This document shows, in pieces, positions 15,920-25,673 of a stretch of DNA of 64,000 nucleotides. Source of the stretch: Curvibacter cyanobacteriorum (GTDB lineage Bacteria; Pseudomonadota; Gammaproteobacteria; Burkholderiales; Burkholderiaceae_C); the NCBI RefSeq assembly GCF_028649475.1, contig NZ_JAQSIP010000005.1, forward strand, positions 186,001 to 250,000. Reading direction: 5' to 3'. The notes under the pieces were generated by a model. It had not been told where the DNA came from. It searched no databases and worked only from the letters and a program-made list of their open reading frames with translations. Position 1 is the first letter of the stretch. Each line of letters begins with the position of its first letter. The position numbers and the translations under genes are program-made.

Positions 15920-16483
15920 TTGGAAGCTTTTCTCATCTCCACAGGCATCGTCGCGCTCGCCGAAATGGGCGACAAGACGCAGCTGCTGTCCCTCGTGCTC
16001 GCGGCCCGTTTTCGCAAACCCTGGCCCATCGTGCTGGGCATCCTGGTCGCCACACTGGTCAACCACGGCCTGGCTGGTGCCGTGGGCGCCTGGGTCACCA
16101 CGTTCTTGGGCCCGCAGTGGCTGCGCTGGATCCTGGGGGGCTCCTTCCTGGCCATGGCGGTCTGGATGCTGATCCCCGACAAACTCGACGACGACGAGAC
16201 CCCCTCGGCCCCCCGCTTTGGCATCTTCGGCACCACCGTGGTGGCCTTCTTCCTGGCCGAAATGGGCGACAAGACGCAGATCGCCACCGTCATGCTGGCG
16301 GCCCAGTACCAGGCCTGGTTCGCGGTGGTGGCCGGCACCACGCTGGGCATGATGCTGGCCAACGCCCCGGTGGTCTGGCTCGGAGACCGGCTGACCCGTC
16401 GGGTACCGATCCGCCTCGTGCACCTGGTGTCAGCGGCTATCTTTGCGGTGCTGGGCCTGATCGCCCTGTTCGCACCGGCCTGA
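15920..16483 (+). CDS. TMEM165/Gdt1-family manganese exporter (UPF0016)
   Basis: A 187-residue inner-membrane protein of the Gdt1/UPF0016 cation:proton exchangers. It has two homologous halves, each with the family motif EMGDKTQ (about 15-21 and 112-118) and about three membrane helices. Members export Mn2+ (and Ca2+ in eukaryotes). It starts with TTG at 15920, nine bases after GGAG (15907-15910); no ATG lies in frame. The yybP-ykoY riboswitch just upstream ties it to manganese. It is separate from metX, whose promoter begins shortly after its stop. Confidence 0.92.
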   Translation: MEAFLISTGIVALAEMGDKTQLLSLVLAARFRKPWPIVLGILVATLVNHGLAGAVGAWVTTFLGPQWLRWILGGSFLAMAVWMLIPDKLDDDETPSAPRFGIFGTTVVAFFLAEMGDKTQIATVMLAAQYQAWFAVVAGTTLGMMLANAPVVWLGDRLTRRVPIRLVHLVSAAIFAVLGLIALFAPA

Positions 16484-16513
16484 CGCCCCGCAACCAACCC
16501 GGCGGCGGCTTGC

Positions 16514-16519
16514 TATACT
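16514..16519 (+). promoter_or_regulatory. -10 box of metX transcript
   Basis: TATACT preceded by TGC (an extended -10). The transcript would start near 16526, just before the SAM-II aptamer. No strong -35 is visible. Confidence 0.5.
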
Positions 16520-16536
16520 CGGCGCACCTGGTCACA

Positions 16537-16600
16537 GGGCGCCGATTTGATTTCTGCTTGCGGGCGCCGGAACCTCAGAGTTCCGAAATTCAGCTAAAGA
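16537..16600 (+). promoter_or_regulatory. SAM-II riboswitch
   Basis: Stem P1 pairs GGCGCC (16538-16543) with GGCGCC (16563-16568). Between and after come the conserved blocks GATTTGATTTCTGCTTGC and CAGCTAAAGA (16591-16600), the hallmark of the SAM-II pseudoknot. A small extra hairpin (GGAAC / GTTCC, about 16569-16584) sits in the L3 loop, as in some natural members. The RNA binds S-adenosylmethionine and is known in front of methionine genes such as metA, metX and metC in alpha- and some beta-proteobacteria. Confidence 0.85.
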
Positions 16601-16607
16601 CGACATC

Positions 16608-16641
16608 AACCCGGTTTCGTTTTTGGCGAACCGGGTTTTTT
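16608..16641 (+). terminator. Attenuator between SAM-II aptamer and metX
   Basis: AACCCGGTT, a 12-base loop, AACCGGGTT, and a T-run to 16641, ending seven bases before the metX ATG. It begins eight bases after the aptamer, so SAM binding probably allows it to form and stop transcription. Confidence 0.85.
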
Positions 16642-16647
16642 GTTGCC

Positions 16648-17784
16648 ATGAGTTTTTTAGCCACACCTCAGTTCCTGACTTTCGATGAGCCGCTGGCCTT
16701 GCAAAGTGGCGCCTCGATCCGCGACTACACGCTTGCCTACGAAACCTACGGCACGCTGAACGCCGACCGCAGCAACGCGGTGCTGATCTGCCACGCCCTC
16801 AACGCCTCGCACCACGTGGCCGGCGTTTACGAGGGGCAGCCCAAGTCCGAGGGCTGGTGGGACAACATGATCGGCCCGGGCAAGTCGGTGGACACCAACC
16901 GCTTCTTTGTCATCGGTATCAACAACCTGGGCTCTTGCTTTGGCAGCACCGGGCCCATGCACACGCACCCGGACACCGGGCGCGTGTATGGCGCCGACTT
17001 TCCGGTCATGACGGTCGAAGACTGGGTCAACGCCCAGGCCCGGCTGCTGGACGCCCTGGGCATCCAGCAACTGGCGGCCGTGATGGGCGGCAGCCTGGGA
17101 GGCATGCAGGCGCTGAGCTGGACGCTGCAGTACCCCGAGCGCATGCGCCACGCGGTGGTGGTGGCCAGCGCGCCCAACCTGAACGCCGAGAACATTGCCT
17201 TCAACGAGGTGGCGCGGCGCGCCATCGTGACCGACCCCGACTTCCACGGTGGCCACTTCTACGAGCACAACGTGGTGCCCAAACGCGGCCTGCGCATCGC
17301 GCGCATGATCGGTCACATCACCTACCTCAGCGACGACGTGATGAACGAAAAGTTCGGCCGTGAACTGCGCGAGGCGGTGGTCGACAGCGCCACGGGCTAC
17401 CGCTATTCGACGCAGGATGTGGAGTTCCAGATCGAGAGCTACCTGCGCTACCAGGGCGACAAATTCAGCGAGTACTTCGACGCCAACACCTACCTGCTGA
17501 TCACGCGCGCCCTCGACTACTTCGACCCGGCGCGCGCCTTTGGGGGCCAGCTCAGCGCGGCGCTGGCCCAGGCGCGCTGCCGCTTCCTGCTGGTCAGCTT
17601 CAGCACCGACTGGCGCTTCTCGCCCCAGCGCAGCCGCGAGATCGTCAAGGGCCTGCTGGACAACCGCCGCGACGTCAGCTACGCCGAGATCGATGCCCCG
17701 CACGGCCACGACGCCTTCCTGCTCGACGACCCGCGCTACCTGAATGTAGTGCGCACCTACTTTGAACGCGAGGTGGCCGCATGA
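16648..17784 (+). CDS. metX: Homoserine O-acyltransferase
   Basis: A 378-residue alpha/beta-hydrolase-fold enzyme of methionine synthesis, acylating homoserine. Nucleophile Ser149 is in [12 protein letters not shown]; catalytic Asp is in FSTDWRF and His in PHGHDAF. The family is called homoserine O-acetyltransferase, but related betaproteobacterial enzymes use succinyl-CoA (MetXS), so the acyl donor is uncertain. The ATG at 16648 comes directly after the attenuator. The stop overlaps the metW start by four bases. Control is by S-adenosylmethionine through the upstream riboswitch. Confidence 0.94.
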   Translation: MSFLATPQFLTFDEPLALQSGASIRDYTLAYETYGTLNADRSNAVLICHALNASHHVAGVYEGQPKSEGWWDNMIGPGKSVDTNRFFVIGINNLGSCFGSTGPMHTHPDTGRVYGADFPVMTVEDWVNAQARLLDALGIQQLAAVMGGSLGGMQALSWTLQYPERMRHAVVVASAPNLNAENIAFNEVARRAIVTDPDFHGGHFYEHNVVPKRGLRIARMIGHITYLSDDVMNEKFGRELREAVVDSATGYRYSTQDVEFQIESYLRYQGDKFSEYFDANTYLLITRALDYFDPARAFGGQLSAALAQARCRFLLVSFSTDWRFSPQRSREIVKGLLDNRRDVSYAEIDAPHGHDAFLLDDPRYLNVVRTYFEREVAA

Positions 17785-18365
17785 GCGACGCCCAGAACCT
17801 GCGCAGCCTGGCCGCCCTGGTGCCCGAAGGCGCCCGCGTGCTCGACCTTGGCTGCGGCGACGGCGCCCTGCTGGACCTGCTGCAACGCGAACGCGGCTGC
17901 ACCGGCTATGGCATCGAGATCGACGACACCAACGTGCTGGCCTGCGTGAAGCGCGGAGTCAACGTGATCCAGCTCAACCTCGACGAGGGCCTGTCGATGT
18001 TCGACGACGCGTCCTTCGATGTGGTGCTGCAGATCGACACGCTGCAGCACCTGCGCAACGCCGAAGTGATGCTGCGCGAGACCGCCCGCGTGGGCAAGAC
18101 TGGCATCGTGGCCTTTCCAAACTTTGGCCACTGGCCCAACCGCCTGAGCATCCTGCGCGGCCGCATGCCAGTGACCAAGCGCCTGCCCTACCAGTGGTAC
18201 GACACGCCCAACATCCGCGTCGGCACCTACGCCGACTTCATCGACCTGGCTCACAAGAACGCGCTGCGCATCGTCGACTCGTTCGGCCTCGAGCAGGGCC
18301 GCGAGGTGCGCTGGCTGCCCAATGCGCGCGCCGGCACCGCGGTGTTCAAGTTCGTGCAGCGCTGA
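17781..18365 (+). CDS. metW: Methionine biosynthesis protein MetW
   Basis: A 194-residue protein with a class I methyltransferase-like fold. The SAM-binding-like motif I is [13 protein letters not shown] (about 22-34). The segments [10 protein letters not shown] and [11 protein letters not shown] are typical of MetW. MetW works together with MetX and is needed for its full activity in Pseudomonas and related bacteria; a methyl transfer reaction is not established. It overlaps metX by four bases and is the end of the operon; no clear terminator follows. Confidence 0.93.
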   Translation: MSDAQNLRSLAALVPEGARVLDLGCGDGALLDLLQRERGCTGYGIEIDDTNVLACVKRGVNVIQLNLDEGLSMFDDASFDVVLQIDTLQHLRNAEVMLRETARVGKTGIVAFPNFGHWPNRLSILRGRMPVTKRLPYQWYDTPNIRVGTYADFIDLAHKNALRIVDSFGLEQGREVRWLPNARAGTAVFKFVQR

Positions 18366-18463
18366 AGCCCCCGGCGGGCCCCGGGCTGGGGTAAACCGCA
18401 GCCCGCATTCGGCAGCCCCTGGGGTAAAGTTGTACGACCAATTTTCACCCTGTCTGCCTGTTC

Positions 18464-19246
18464 ATGCCCTCCCGGTTCCAATCCGTCACCCCTGGCGCTC
18501 GCCTGTCTGATCAGGTCGCTGATGCGCTGGCCGCTGAAATCAAGGCGGGGCGGCTGGCGGTCGGCGCCAAGCTCCCCACCGAAGCGGTGCTGGTGGCGCA
18601 GTTCGCGGTCAGCCGCACCGTGGTGCGCGAAGCCGTGTCGCGCCTCAAGTCGCTGGGGCTGGTCGATTCGCGCCAGGGCAGCGGGGTGTATGTGCGGCCG
18701 CAGGGCTTTGCACCGCTGAACTTTGACGCGCGCTATGCGGTGTCCAAAAGCGCGGTGGTGCAGATGGTCGAAGTGCGCCGCGGCCTGGAGGCCGAGGTCG
18801 CCGGCCTGGCCGCCGAGCGCCGCAGCGCCGACGACGTGCAACGCGTGCGCCAGGCCATCGAAGCCCTCAATGAAGCCGTGCGCCAGGGCGGCGACGGGGT
18901 CAACGAGGACGTGCTGTTCCACCGCGCCATCGCGGACGCGGCCTGCAACCCGTTCCTGATCAGCACCCTCGAGTACCTGAGCCAGTTCCTGCGCGGCGCC
19001 ACCCAGGTGACGCGCGCCAACGAGGCCCGCCGCGCCGACTTTGCGCGCCAGGTGGCCGAGGAACACGAGCGCATCTACCAGGCCATCGCGGCCGGAGACC
19101 CGGTGGCCGCCCGCGCCGCCGCCGCGGGCCACATGGACAACGCCATCCGCCGCATCGAGCTGGCCGACCCGGCGTTCTGGCAACAGCAAGGGGAAGCCTT
19201 GGCCCGACCACTGACCACGGCCTTGAGCGCCGACCCCAGCCGCTGA
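18464..19246 (+). CDS. FadR-family GntR transcriptional regulator
   Basis: A 260-residue DNA-binding regulator. The winged helix-turn-helix domain (about 10-78) has LPTEAVLVAQFAVSRTVVRE and RQGSGVYV; the FCD ligand domain (about 100-235) follows. It reads in the same direction as the threonate operon and lies 282 bases upstream of it, so it is the probable repressor, with an intermediate of tetronate breakdown as the likely effector. A weak dyad TTGTACGACCAA just upstream (about 18430-18441) could serve autoregulation. Confidence 0.9.
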   Translation: MPSRFQSVTPGARLSDQVADALAAEIKAGRLAVGAKLPTEAVLVAQFAVSRTVVREAVSRLKSLGLVDSRQGSGVYVRPQGFAPLNFDARYAVSKSAVVQMVEVRRGLEAEVAGLAAERRSADDVQRVRQAIEALNEAVRQGGDGVNEDVLFHRAIADAACNPFLISTLEYLSQFLRGATQVTRANEARRADFARQVAEEHERIYQAIAAGDPVAARAAAAGHMDNAIRRIELADPAFWQQQGEALARPLTTALSADPSR

Positions 19247-19296
19247 GCCTGTGGGGCTTGGGGTTTTCCCGCTGGTCGTCCGATCCACCGAATTTG

Positions 19297-19309
19297 TATG
19301 ATAACCATA
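19297..19309. promoter_or_regulatory. Candidate operator for the FadR-type regulator
   Basis: TATGATAACCATA is a 13-base near-perfect palindrome (one mismatched pair) of the size bound by FadR-family repressors. It lies in an AT-rich patch between the regulator and the threonate operon, 220 bases before ltnD. The rest of the 282-base gap shows no other gene. Confidence 0.5.
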
Positions 19310-19528
19310 TGAATTAAGCCTTTGGGCCGCCCGCCACGCTGCCCGGTCGGCGCGCCCCGGCCGACCCCGTGCGCGCCGGTCAGTGGCTGAAGCCAAAGCC
19401 AATGCACCCCACTGATTGGGGGCCCACCAGGCCTGGGCGCGCTGCGGGTCGATCGGATGTTGAACGATTGACCACGGCGCAGAGCCGCGCTTTTTTGACC
19501 CACCTCACCTAAGACAAGGACCTCCGCC

Positions 19529-20431
19529 ATGACCAAGACCATCGGCTTCATCGGTTTGGGCGCCATGGGCGCCGGCATGGCCGGCTCGCTGCGCCGCGCC
19601 GGCCACCAACTGCAAGTGTTTGACGTGCGGCGCGAAGCCGCTGACGCCTTTGCCGCCCAGGGCGGTGTGGCCTGCGCGTCGCCGGCCGACGCCGCGCGCG
19701 GCGCCGATGTGGTGATCTCGGTGGTGGTCAACGCCGCCCAGACCGAAGCGGTGCTGTTTGGTGATGGGGGCTGCGCCGCCGCCATGTCGCCGGGTGCGGT
19801 GTTCGTGATGTGCTCGACCGTCGACCCCAACTGGTCCGCCGCACTGGAGCAGCGCCTGCAGGCCCTGGGCCTGGGCTACCTCGACGCACCGATCTCGGGC
19901 GGCGCCGCCAAGGCCGCCAGCGGCCAGATGACGATGATGACCTCGGGCCAGCCCTCGGTGTACGAGCGCTGCGGCGACCTGCTCGACGCCATGGCCGCCA
20001 AGGTCTACCGCCTGGGCGACCAGGCCGGCGCCGGCAGCAAGGTGAAGATCATCAACCAGCTGCTGGCTGGCGTGCACATCGCCGCAGCCGCCGAGGCCAT
20101 GGCCCTGGGCCTGCGTGAGGGTGTCAAGGCCGAGGCGCTGTACGAGGTCATCACCAACAGCGCCGGCAACAGCTGGATGTTTGAAAACCGCATGGCCCAT
20201 GTGCTGGCCGCCGACTACACGCCGCTGTCGGCCGTGGACATCTTCGTCAAGGACCTGGGCCTGGTGCTGGACACCGCCCGCGCCAGCAAATTCCCGCTGC
20301 CGCTGTCGAGCACCGCGCACCAGATGTTCATGCAGGCCTCGACCGCCGGCTATGGCCGCGAGGACGACAGCGCCGTGATCAAGATCTTCCCGGGCATCCA
20401 GCTGCCCACCAAGCCGGAGTCGCAATCGTGA
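19529..20431 (+). CDS. ltnD: L-threonate dehydrogenase
   Basis: A 300-residue NAD-dependent beta-hydroxyacid dehydrogenase. The Rossmann motif IGFIGLGAMGAGMAG opens the protein, the substrate loop DAPISGGAAKAASGQMTMM is near residue 125, and the catalytic Lys lies in GSKVKIINQLLAG (about 170). The order LtnD-OtnK-OtnC-OtnI identifies it as the L-threonate 2-dehydrogenase of the tetronate pathway instead of a tartronate semialdehyde reductase. It overlaps otnK by four bases; an AAGGA ribosome site precedes the start. Confidence 0.9.
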   Translation: MTKTIGFIGLGAMGAGMAGSLRRAGHQLQVFDVRREAADAFAAQGGVACASPADAARGADVVISVVVNAAQTEAVLFGDGGCAAAMSPGAVFVMCSTVDPNWSAALEQRLQALGLGYLDAPISGGAAKAASGQMTMMTSGQPSVYERCGDLLDAMAAKVYRLGDQAGAGSKVKIINQLLAGVHIAAAAEAMALGLREGVKAEALYEVITNSAGNSWMFENRMAHVLAADYTPLSAVDIFVKDLGLVLDTARASKFPLPLSSTAHQMFMQASTAGYGREDDSAVIKIFPGIQLPTKPESQS

Positions 20432-21723
20432 GCCGCGCCCCGCTCAAGCTCGGCTGCATCGCCGACGACTTCACCGGTGCCACCGACCTGGCCAACAACC
20501 TGGTGCGCGCCGGCATGCGCGTGGTGCAAACCATTGGCGTGCCCGGCGAGCCCCTGGCCGCCGACGTGGACGCGGTGGTGGTGGCGCTCAAGTCGCGCAC
20601 CATCGCCCCGGCCGACGCCATCGCCCAGTCGCTGGCGGCGCTGGCCTGGCTGCAGGCGCAGGGCGTGCGGCAGTTCTACTTCAAGTACTGCTCGACCTTT
20701 GACAGCACCGCCGAAGGCAACATCGGCCCCGTGGCCGAGGCCCTGATGGACGCGCTGGGCACCGACTTCACCATCGCCACGCCGGCCTTCCCGGACAACA
20801 AGCGCACGGTGTTCAAGGGCTACCTGTTTGCCGGTGACGGCCTGCTCAACGAGAGCGGCATGCAGAACCACCCGCTGACCCCCATGACCGACCCGAACCT
20901 GGTGCGCGTGCTGCAAGCCCAGACGAAGCGCCGCGTCGGTCTGATCGACTACAACGTGGTGGCCCAGGGCGCCGACGCGGTGCGCGCGCGCATCGCCGCG
21001 CTGCGCGCCGAGGGCGTGGGCCTGGCGGTGGTGGACGCCATCTCCAATGCCGACCTGCTGCGCATGGGCCCGGCGCTGGCCGACCTGCCCCTGCTGACCG
21101 CGGGCTCGGGGGTGGCGATTGCGCTGCCTGCCAACTTTGGCCTGGCGCCGTCGCCGCAGGCCGCCGCCCTGCCGGGCGCCCAAGGCCTGCAGGCGGTGGT
21201 GTCGGGCAGCTGCTCGGTTGCCACCAACCAACAGGTCGCGCATTTCATCGCCAGCGGCTGCCCCGCCCGCGCCATCGACCCGCTGCAGCTGGCCGGCGGC
21301 CCCGAGGCCAGCGCCCGCGTGGTGGCCGACGCCCTGGCCTGGGCCCAGCCGCTGCTGGCCAGCGGCCCGGTATTGGTCTACTCGACCGCCGAACCCGCGG
21401 CCGTGAAAGCCATCCAGGACCAGCTCGGCGTGGCCGAGGCCGGCGCCCTGGTGGAGCACACGGTGGCCGCCATCGCGCGCGGCCTGGTGGCCTTGGGCGT
21501 GCGCCAGTTGGTGGTGGCTGGCGGCGAGACCTCTGGTGCCTGCGTGCAGGCGCTGGAGATCAGCCAGATGCAGATCGGCCCGCAAATCGACCCGGGCGTG
21601 CCTTGGTGCCATGCGGCCTCGCCCGTGGCCCCCGAGGCCGGCTTGCACCTGACGCTGAAGTCAGGCAACTTCGGCAGTGTCGACTTTTTCAGCAAGGCCT
21701 TTGGGCAACTCAGCCCCGCCTGA
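20428..21723 (+). CDS. otnK: 3-oxo-tetronate kinase
   Basis: A 431-residue kinase of the four-carbon acid sugar kinase family (formerly DUF1537). The N-terminal domain opens with GCIADDFTGATDLANNLV, and the C-terminal nucleotide-binding domain carries VVSGSCSVATNQQVA and VAGGETSGACVQAL. It phosphorylates 3-oxo-tetronate at C4 with ATP. Length fits the family (about 420). It begins inside the ltnD stop and is followed 16 bases later by otnC. Confidence 0.94.
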   Translation: MSRAPLKLGCIADDFTGATDLANNLVRAGMRVVQTIGVPGEPLAADVDAVVVALKSRTIAPADAIAQSLAALAWLQAQGVRQFYFKYCSTFDSTAEGNIGPVAEALMDALGTDFTIATPAFPDNKRTVFKGYLFAGDGLLNESGMQNHPLTPMTDPNLVRVLQAQTKRRVGLIDYNVVAQGADAVRARIAALRAEGVGLAVVDAISNADLLRMGPALADLPLLTAGSGVAIALPANFGLAPSPQAAALPGAQGLQAVVSGSCSVATNQQVAHFIASGCPARAIDPLQLAGGPEASARVVADALAWAQPLLASGPVLVYSTAEPAAVKAIQDQLGVAEAGALVEHTVAAIARGLVALGVRQLVVAGGETSGACVQALEISQMQIGPQIDPGVPWCHAASPVAPEAGLHLTLKSGNFGSVDFFSKAFGQLSPA

Positions 21724-21739
21724 ACCGGAGACCCCGCCC

Positions 21740-22405
21740 ATGACCGAGAACCAGGCCCGCGAGGCCATCTGCCAAGTGGGCCGCAGCCTGTTTGAGCGCG
21801 GCTATGTGCATGCCACTGCGGGCAACATCAGCGTGCGGCTGGACGACGGCTTCCTGATCACGCCGACCGACGCCTGCCTGGGCTTCCTGGACCCGGCGCG
21901 CCTGGCGCGCCTGGACGCGGGCCTGAACCAGCTGTCGGGCGACCGCGCCAGCAAGACCATCCAGCTGCACCGCCGCATCTACGAAGCCGCGGTGCCCTTT
22001 GACCACGCCACGCGCTGCGTGATCCACACCCACAGCACGCACTGCGTGGCGCTGTCGCTGCAAGACGGCAGTGGGCCCGAACTGCTGCCGCCGATCACGC
22101 CCTACTTTGTCATGAAGGTGGGCCGCGTGCCGGTGATTCCCTACCACCGCCCCGGCGCGCCTGCCGCCGCCGAAGCCGTGGCCCAGACCATTGCCCACTA
22201 CGGCGCGCAAGGCCAGCCCATCCGCGCCGTGATGCTGCAGCGCCTGGGCCCCAATGTGTGGCACGACAGCCCGGGCGCCGCCATGGCGACGCTCGAAGAG
22301 CTCGAAGAAACCGCGCGCCTGTGGCTGCTGTCCCAGTCACGCCCGACGCCGCTGGGCGAGGCGCAGATCGACGAACTGCGCACCACTTTCGGCGCCCGCT
22401 GGTGA
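21740..22405 (+). CDS. otnC: 3-oxo-tetronate 4-phosphate decarboxylase
   Basis: A 221-residue class II aldolase/adducin-family enzyme. It shows the phosphate-binding [18 protein letters not shown] and metal ligands in [12 protein letters not shown] (two His); the third His is probably that in the NVWHDSP region. It decarboxylates 3-oxo-tetronate 4-phosphate to dihydroxyacetone phosphate. The ATG at 21740 follows CGGAGACCCC and was chosen over an in-frame ATG at 21677 inside otnK. Confidence 0.93.
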   Translation: MTENQAREAICQVGRSLFERGYVHATAGNISVRLDDGFLITPTDACLGFLDPARLARLDAGLNQLSGDRASKTIQLHRRIYEAAVPFDHATRCVIHTHSTHCVALSLQDGSGPELLPPITPYFVMKVGRVPVIPYHRPGAPAAAEAVAQTIAHYGAQGQPIRAVMLQRLGPNVWHDSPGAAMATLEELEETARLWLLSQSRPTPLGEAQIDELRTTFGARW

Positions 22406-22448
22406 CCCCCACTGCGCGCGCCCCGACCTGAACCGACCGGAGACCCCC

Positions 22449-23282
22449 ATGCCCCGTTTTGCCGCCAACCTGTCCATGCTCTACCCCGAGCTGCCCTTTC
22501 TTGACCGCTTTGCCGCCGCCGCGCGTGACGGCTTCAAGGCGGTGGAGTACCTGTTCCCCTACGCCTTCCCGGCCGAACAGGTGCGCGACCAACTGCAAGC
22601 CAACGACCTGCAGCAAGTGCTGTTCAATGCCCCGCCGGGCGGCACCGATGCGACCTCGATCGCCCACGCCTGGGACGTGGCCGGCATGCGTGGTACCGCC
22701 TCGCTGCCAGGGCGCGAAGCCGAGTTCCGCGCCGGCGTCGAGCTGGCCCTGCAGTACGCAGCGATGCTGGACTGCCCGCGCATCCACCTGATGGCCGGCT
22801 TGCTGCCCGCCGGTGCCGACCGCGCCATGCACCGCGAGGTCTATGTGAGCAACCTGCGCTGGGCCGCCGCCCAGGCCGCTGCCGCGGGCCGCGATGTGCT
22901 GATCGAGCCCATCAACACACGCGACATCCCGGGCTTCTTCCTGAACCGCCAGGACGAGGCCCATGCCGTGATCGCCGAGGTGGGCGCGGCCAACCTCAAG
23001 GTGCAGATGGACCTGTACCACCTGCAGATCGTGGAAGGCGACGTGGCCATGAAGCTGCGCCAATACCTGCCCACGGGCCGCGTTGGCCACCTGCAGATCG
23101 CCGGCGTGCCGCAACGCCACGAACCCGACCTGGGCGAACTGAACCCCCCCTACCTGTTCAGTGTCATCGACGAACTGGGCTTTGACGGCTGGATCGGCTG
23201 CGAATACCGCCCCGCCCGCGGCCCGGTGGCCAACGGCACCTCGGACGGCCTGGGTTGGCTCAAGCAGGCCACGGGCGCCTGA
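22449..23282 (+). CDS. otnI: 2-oxo-tetronate isomerase
   Basis: A 277-residue TIM-barrel isomerase of the hydroxypyruvate isomerase family. Motifs are [29 protein letters not shown] (catalytic Glu), [14 protein letters not shown] and [10 protein letters not shown] (second Glu). It converts 2-oxo-tetronate, made by LtnD, to 3-oxo-tetronate for OtnK. Last gene of the operon; no transporter for threonate is in the window. A GGAGACCCCC ribosome site precedes the start. Confidence 0.93.
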   Translation: MPRFAANLSMLYPELPFLDRFAAAARDGFKAVEYLFPYAFPAEQVRDQLQANDLQQVLFNAPPGGTDATSIAHAWDVAGMRGTASLPGREAEFRAGVELALQYAAMLDCPRIHLMAGLLPAGADRAMHREVYVSNLRWAAAQAAAAGRDVLIEPINTRDIPGFFLNRQDEAHAVIAEVGAANLKVQMDLYHLQIVEGDVAMKLRQYLPTGRVGHLQIAGVPQRHEPDLGELNPPYLFSVIDELGFDGWIGCEYRPARGPVANGTSDGLGWLKQATGA

Positions 23283-23372
23283 GCCCGGGTGGGCCGGCCA
23301 GGCCGGTGAACCCCACCGTGTGGCCAGGGCGGCCAACGGTGCGGCGGGCGGCTGACGCTTCAGATCTCAAAA

Positions 23373-23416
23373 CAATAAATTGATTCAGAGACCCTATTCA
23401 AGTGATCAATTTATTG
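23373..23416. repeat. 12-base inverted repeat in AT-rich intergenic island
   Basis: CAATAAATTGAT (23373-23384) and ATCAATTTATTG (23405-23416) are perfect complements 20 bases apart. The octamer TTGATTCA occurs twice and a related TGATAAATTCA follows. The island (about 23364-23480) is far lower in GC than its surroundings and lies before the chemoreceptor gene at 23555, so it probably holds that gene's promoter and an operator or nucleoid-protein site. Confidence 0.6.
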
Positions 23417-23554
23417 ATTCACCCCTCTTAAAGTGATAAATTCAGTGGCAACTTACCTTTAGTAGCAGGGATTAACCGATGGTCACCAGCCGGCAATCCC
23501 TCTAAATTGCCAAAAATACAGCTCCCCACGGAGTTCACTTTCACAGGGAACCGC

Positions 23555-25522
23555 ATGTCCAGCCCCACCGGTCGCAACCAATCCGTGGCCCGTCAGGTCA
23601 CCCTCCTGGCGATTGTCATGCTCACCGGGGTGCTGGTGATGGCCTCGCTCGGCATCAACCACATCACCGCCAAGAGCGCCCGCAGCCAGGTTCAGGCCCT
23701 GACCAAGGACAAGGCCGACAACGTGGTGGCCGTGCTGGACTCGCAGGACAGCACCATGCGTGAACTGGTGCGCCGGTCCTTCCGCAGCTTCAAGCTGGCG
23801 TTCCAACCCACGATGACGCTGGACGAGGCCAGCGGCGAACTGCAGAGCTACGGCATCGCGGTCAACAACGACTTCAGCCACGTCGACAAGTTCACCAAAG
23901 ACACCGGGGGCGTGGCCACGGTGTTTGCACGCAAAGGCGACGACTTCCTGCGCGTCACCACCTCCCTCAAGAACGCCCAGGGCGAACGCGCCATGGGCAC
24001 CCTGCTGGACCGCAACCACCCGGCCTACAAGCTGGTGGTGGCCGGCCAGGCCTACACCGGGCGCGCCCTGCTGTTCGGCAAGCCTTACATGACCCACTAC
24101 GAGCCCGTGAAGAACGATGCAGGCAAGGTGGTCGGCATCCTGTTCGTGGGCAACGACATTTCGATCTTTGAGGACGCGATGATCAAGCAGGTCAACGAGA
24201 CCCGCTTCTTCGACAACGGCGGCCTGTACGTGATCAACCCGGGGGCCAAGCTGGAGGACGCGCGCTTTCTGGCCCACCCCAGCGCGGCAGGCAAGAAGGT
24301 GCTGGAAGCCTACCCCCAGGCCAGCGACTTCCTGGCGCGCCTGGCCGACAACAAGGGCGACACCCTGAGCGATGCAGTGCCGCTGCGCGGCGTCGAACTG
24401 ACCTCGCCCTGGGCCGTGATGGAGCGCTCCAAGGCCCACGGCTGGTGGGTGGTGGCCGAGGTCTCCGACACCGAAGCCATGAGCGAGCACCGCGCCACGA
24501 TGATGGCGGTCTGGATCATCATTGCCCTGGCCGTGGCGGGCCTGGGTGGCGGTCTGTTCTGGCTGCTGCGCCAACGCGTGAGCCGCCCCTTGCAAGAGCT
24601 GACCGCGGCCGTCACCACGGTGGCCCAGGGCGACCTGACCCGGGCCTTCAGCACCGACCGGCGCGACGAACTCGGCGCCCTGGTGCGTGAGGTGGACGGC
24701 ATGCGCCAGCTCTACCTGCGCCTGCTGCTGCAGGTACGCACCGCGGTCGAAGGCATCACCACCGCCAGCGTGGAAATCGCCAGTGGCAACCAGGACCTCA
24801 GCGCGCGCACCGAACAAACCGCCAGCAGCCTGCAGTCCACCGCCCAAAGCATGGAAGAAATCACCTCGACCGTGCAGCAGTCGGCCGATGCGGCGCGCCA
24901 AGCCACGCAAATGGCCAGCTCGGCCGCCGAAGTGGCCGCCCGCGGGGGCGCCGTGGTGGGCGAGGTGGTCAAGACCATGCAGGACATCAACCAGAGCTCG
25001 AAGAAGATCGCCGACATCATCGGCGTCATCGACGGCATCGCCTTCCAGACCAACATCCTGGCGCTGAACGCCGCCGTCGAAGCCGCCCGCGCGGGTGAGC
25101 AAGGCCGCGGCTTTGCCGTGGTGGCCGGCGAGGTGCGTTCGCTGGCCGGGCGCAGCGCCCAGGCGGCACGGGAGATCAAGTCGCTGATCGGCGCTTCGGT
25201 CGAGCGGGTCGAGGCGGGCGCCCAACTGGTCGGCTCGGCTGGCACCACCATGGCGGAGATCGTGCACTCGGTGCAGCGCGTGGGTGACATCATTGGCGAG
25301 ATCTCCTCCGCAGCGGTGGAACAGTCGAACGGCATTGGCCAGGTCAATGGCGCCGTCAACCAGCTCGACCAGATGACGCAACAGAACGCCGCGCTGGTGG
25401 AAGAGTCCGCCGCCGCGGCCACCAGCTTGCGCGACCAAGCCACCCGCCTGTCCGAGGCCATCCAGGAATTCAAGCTCAGCGACGAGCCCGGCCACCGCGC
25501 CCGCGCCCTGTCACACGATTGA
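23555..25522 (+). CDS. Methyl-accepting chemotaxis protein with Cache sensor
   Basis: A 655-residue inner-membrane chemoreceptor. A first membrane helix (about 14-33) and a second (about 315-340) flank a large periplasmic Cache-type domain of about 280 residues (segments [25 protein letters not shown] and [10 protein letters not shown] are typical of Cache_3/Cache_2). A HAMP domain (about 340-395) and the MCP signalling hairpin follow, with the tip sequence [21 protein letters not shown]. There is no CheR-tethering pentapeptide. The start follows CAGGGAA. It comes after the threonate operon, but ligand and link are unknown. Confidence 0.92.
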   Translation: MSSPTGRNQSVARQVTLLAIVMLTGVLVMASLGINHITAKSARSQVQALTKDKADNVVAVLDSQDSTMRELVRRSFRSFKLAFQPTMTLDEASGELQSYGIAVNNDFSHVDKFTKDTGGVATVFARKGDDFLRVTTSLKNAQGERAMGTLLDRNHPAYKLVVAGQAYTGRALLFGKPYMTHYEPVKNDAGKVVGILFVGNDISIFEDAMIKQVNETRFFDNGGLYVINPGAKLEDARFLAHPSAAGKKVLEAYPQASDFLARLADNKGDTLSDAVPLRGVELTSPWAVMERSKAHGWWVVAEVSDTEAMSEHRATMMAVWIIIALAVAGLGGGLFWLLRQRVSRPLQELTAAVTTVAQGDLTRAFSTDRRDELGALVREVDGMRQLYLRLLLQVRTAVEGITTASVEIASGNQDLSARTEQTASSLQSTAQSMEEITSTVQQSADAARQATQMASSAAEVAARGGAVVGEVVKTMQDINQSSKKIADIIGVIDGIAFQTNILALNAAVEAARAGEQGRGFAVVAGEVRSLAGRSAQAAREIKSLIGASVERVEAGAQLVGSAGTTMAEIVHSVQRVGDIIGEISSAAVEQSNGIGQVNGAVNQLDQMTQQNAALVEESAAAATSLRDQATRLSEAIQEFKLSDEPGHRARALSHD

Positions 25523-25673
25523 AGCGGCCCCGGTCGACCGCGCCTGCACCAGGCCCCGCCGACCGGTCCGCTGAACGCTTCAACGGGCTCTGCTGACCGC
25601 AGGGCCCCGATGACGCCACGGTGCCCCCAACCCCGGGGGGGGCGGGGCCGTGGCGCGGCCAGAAAGGACCACC

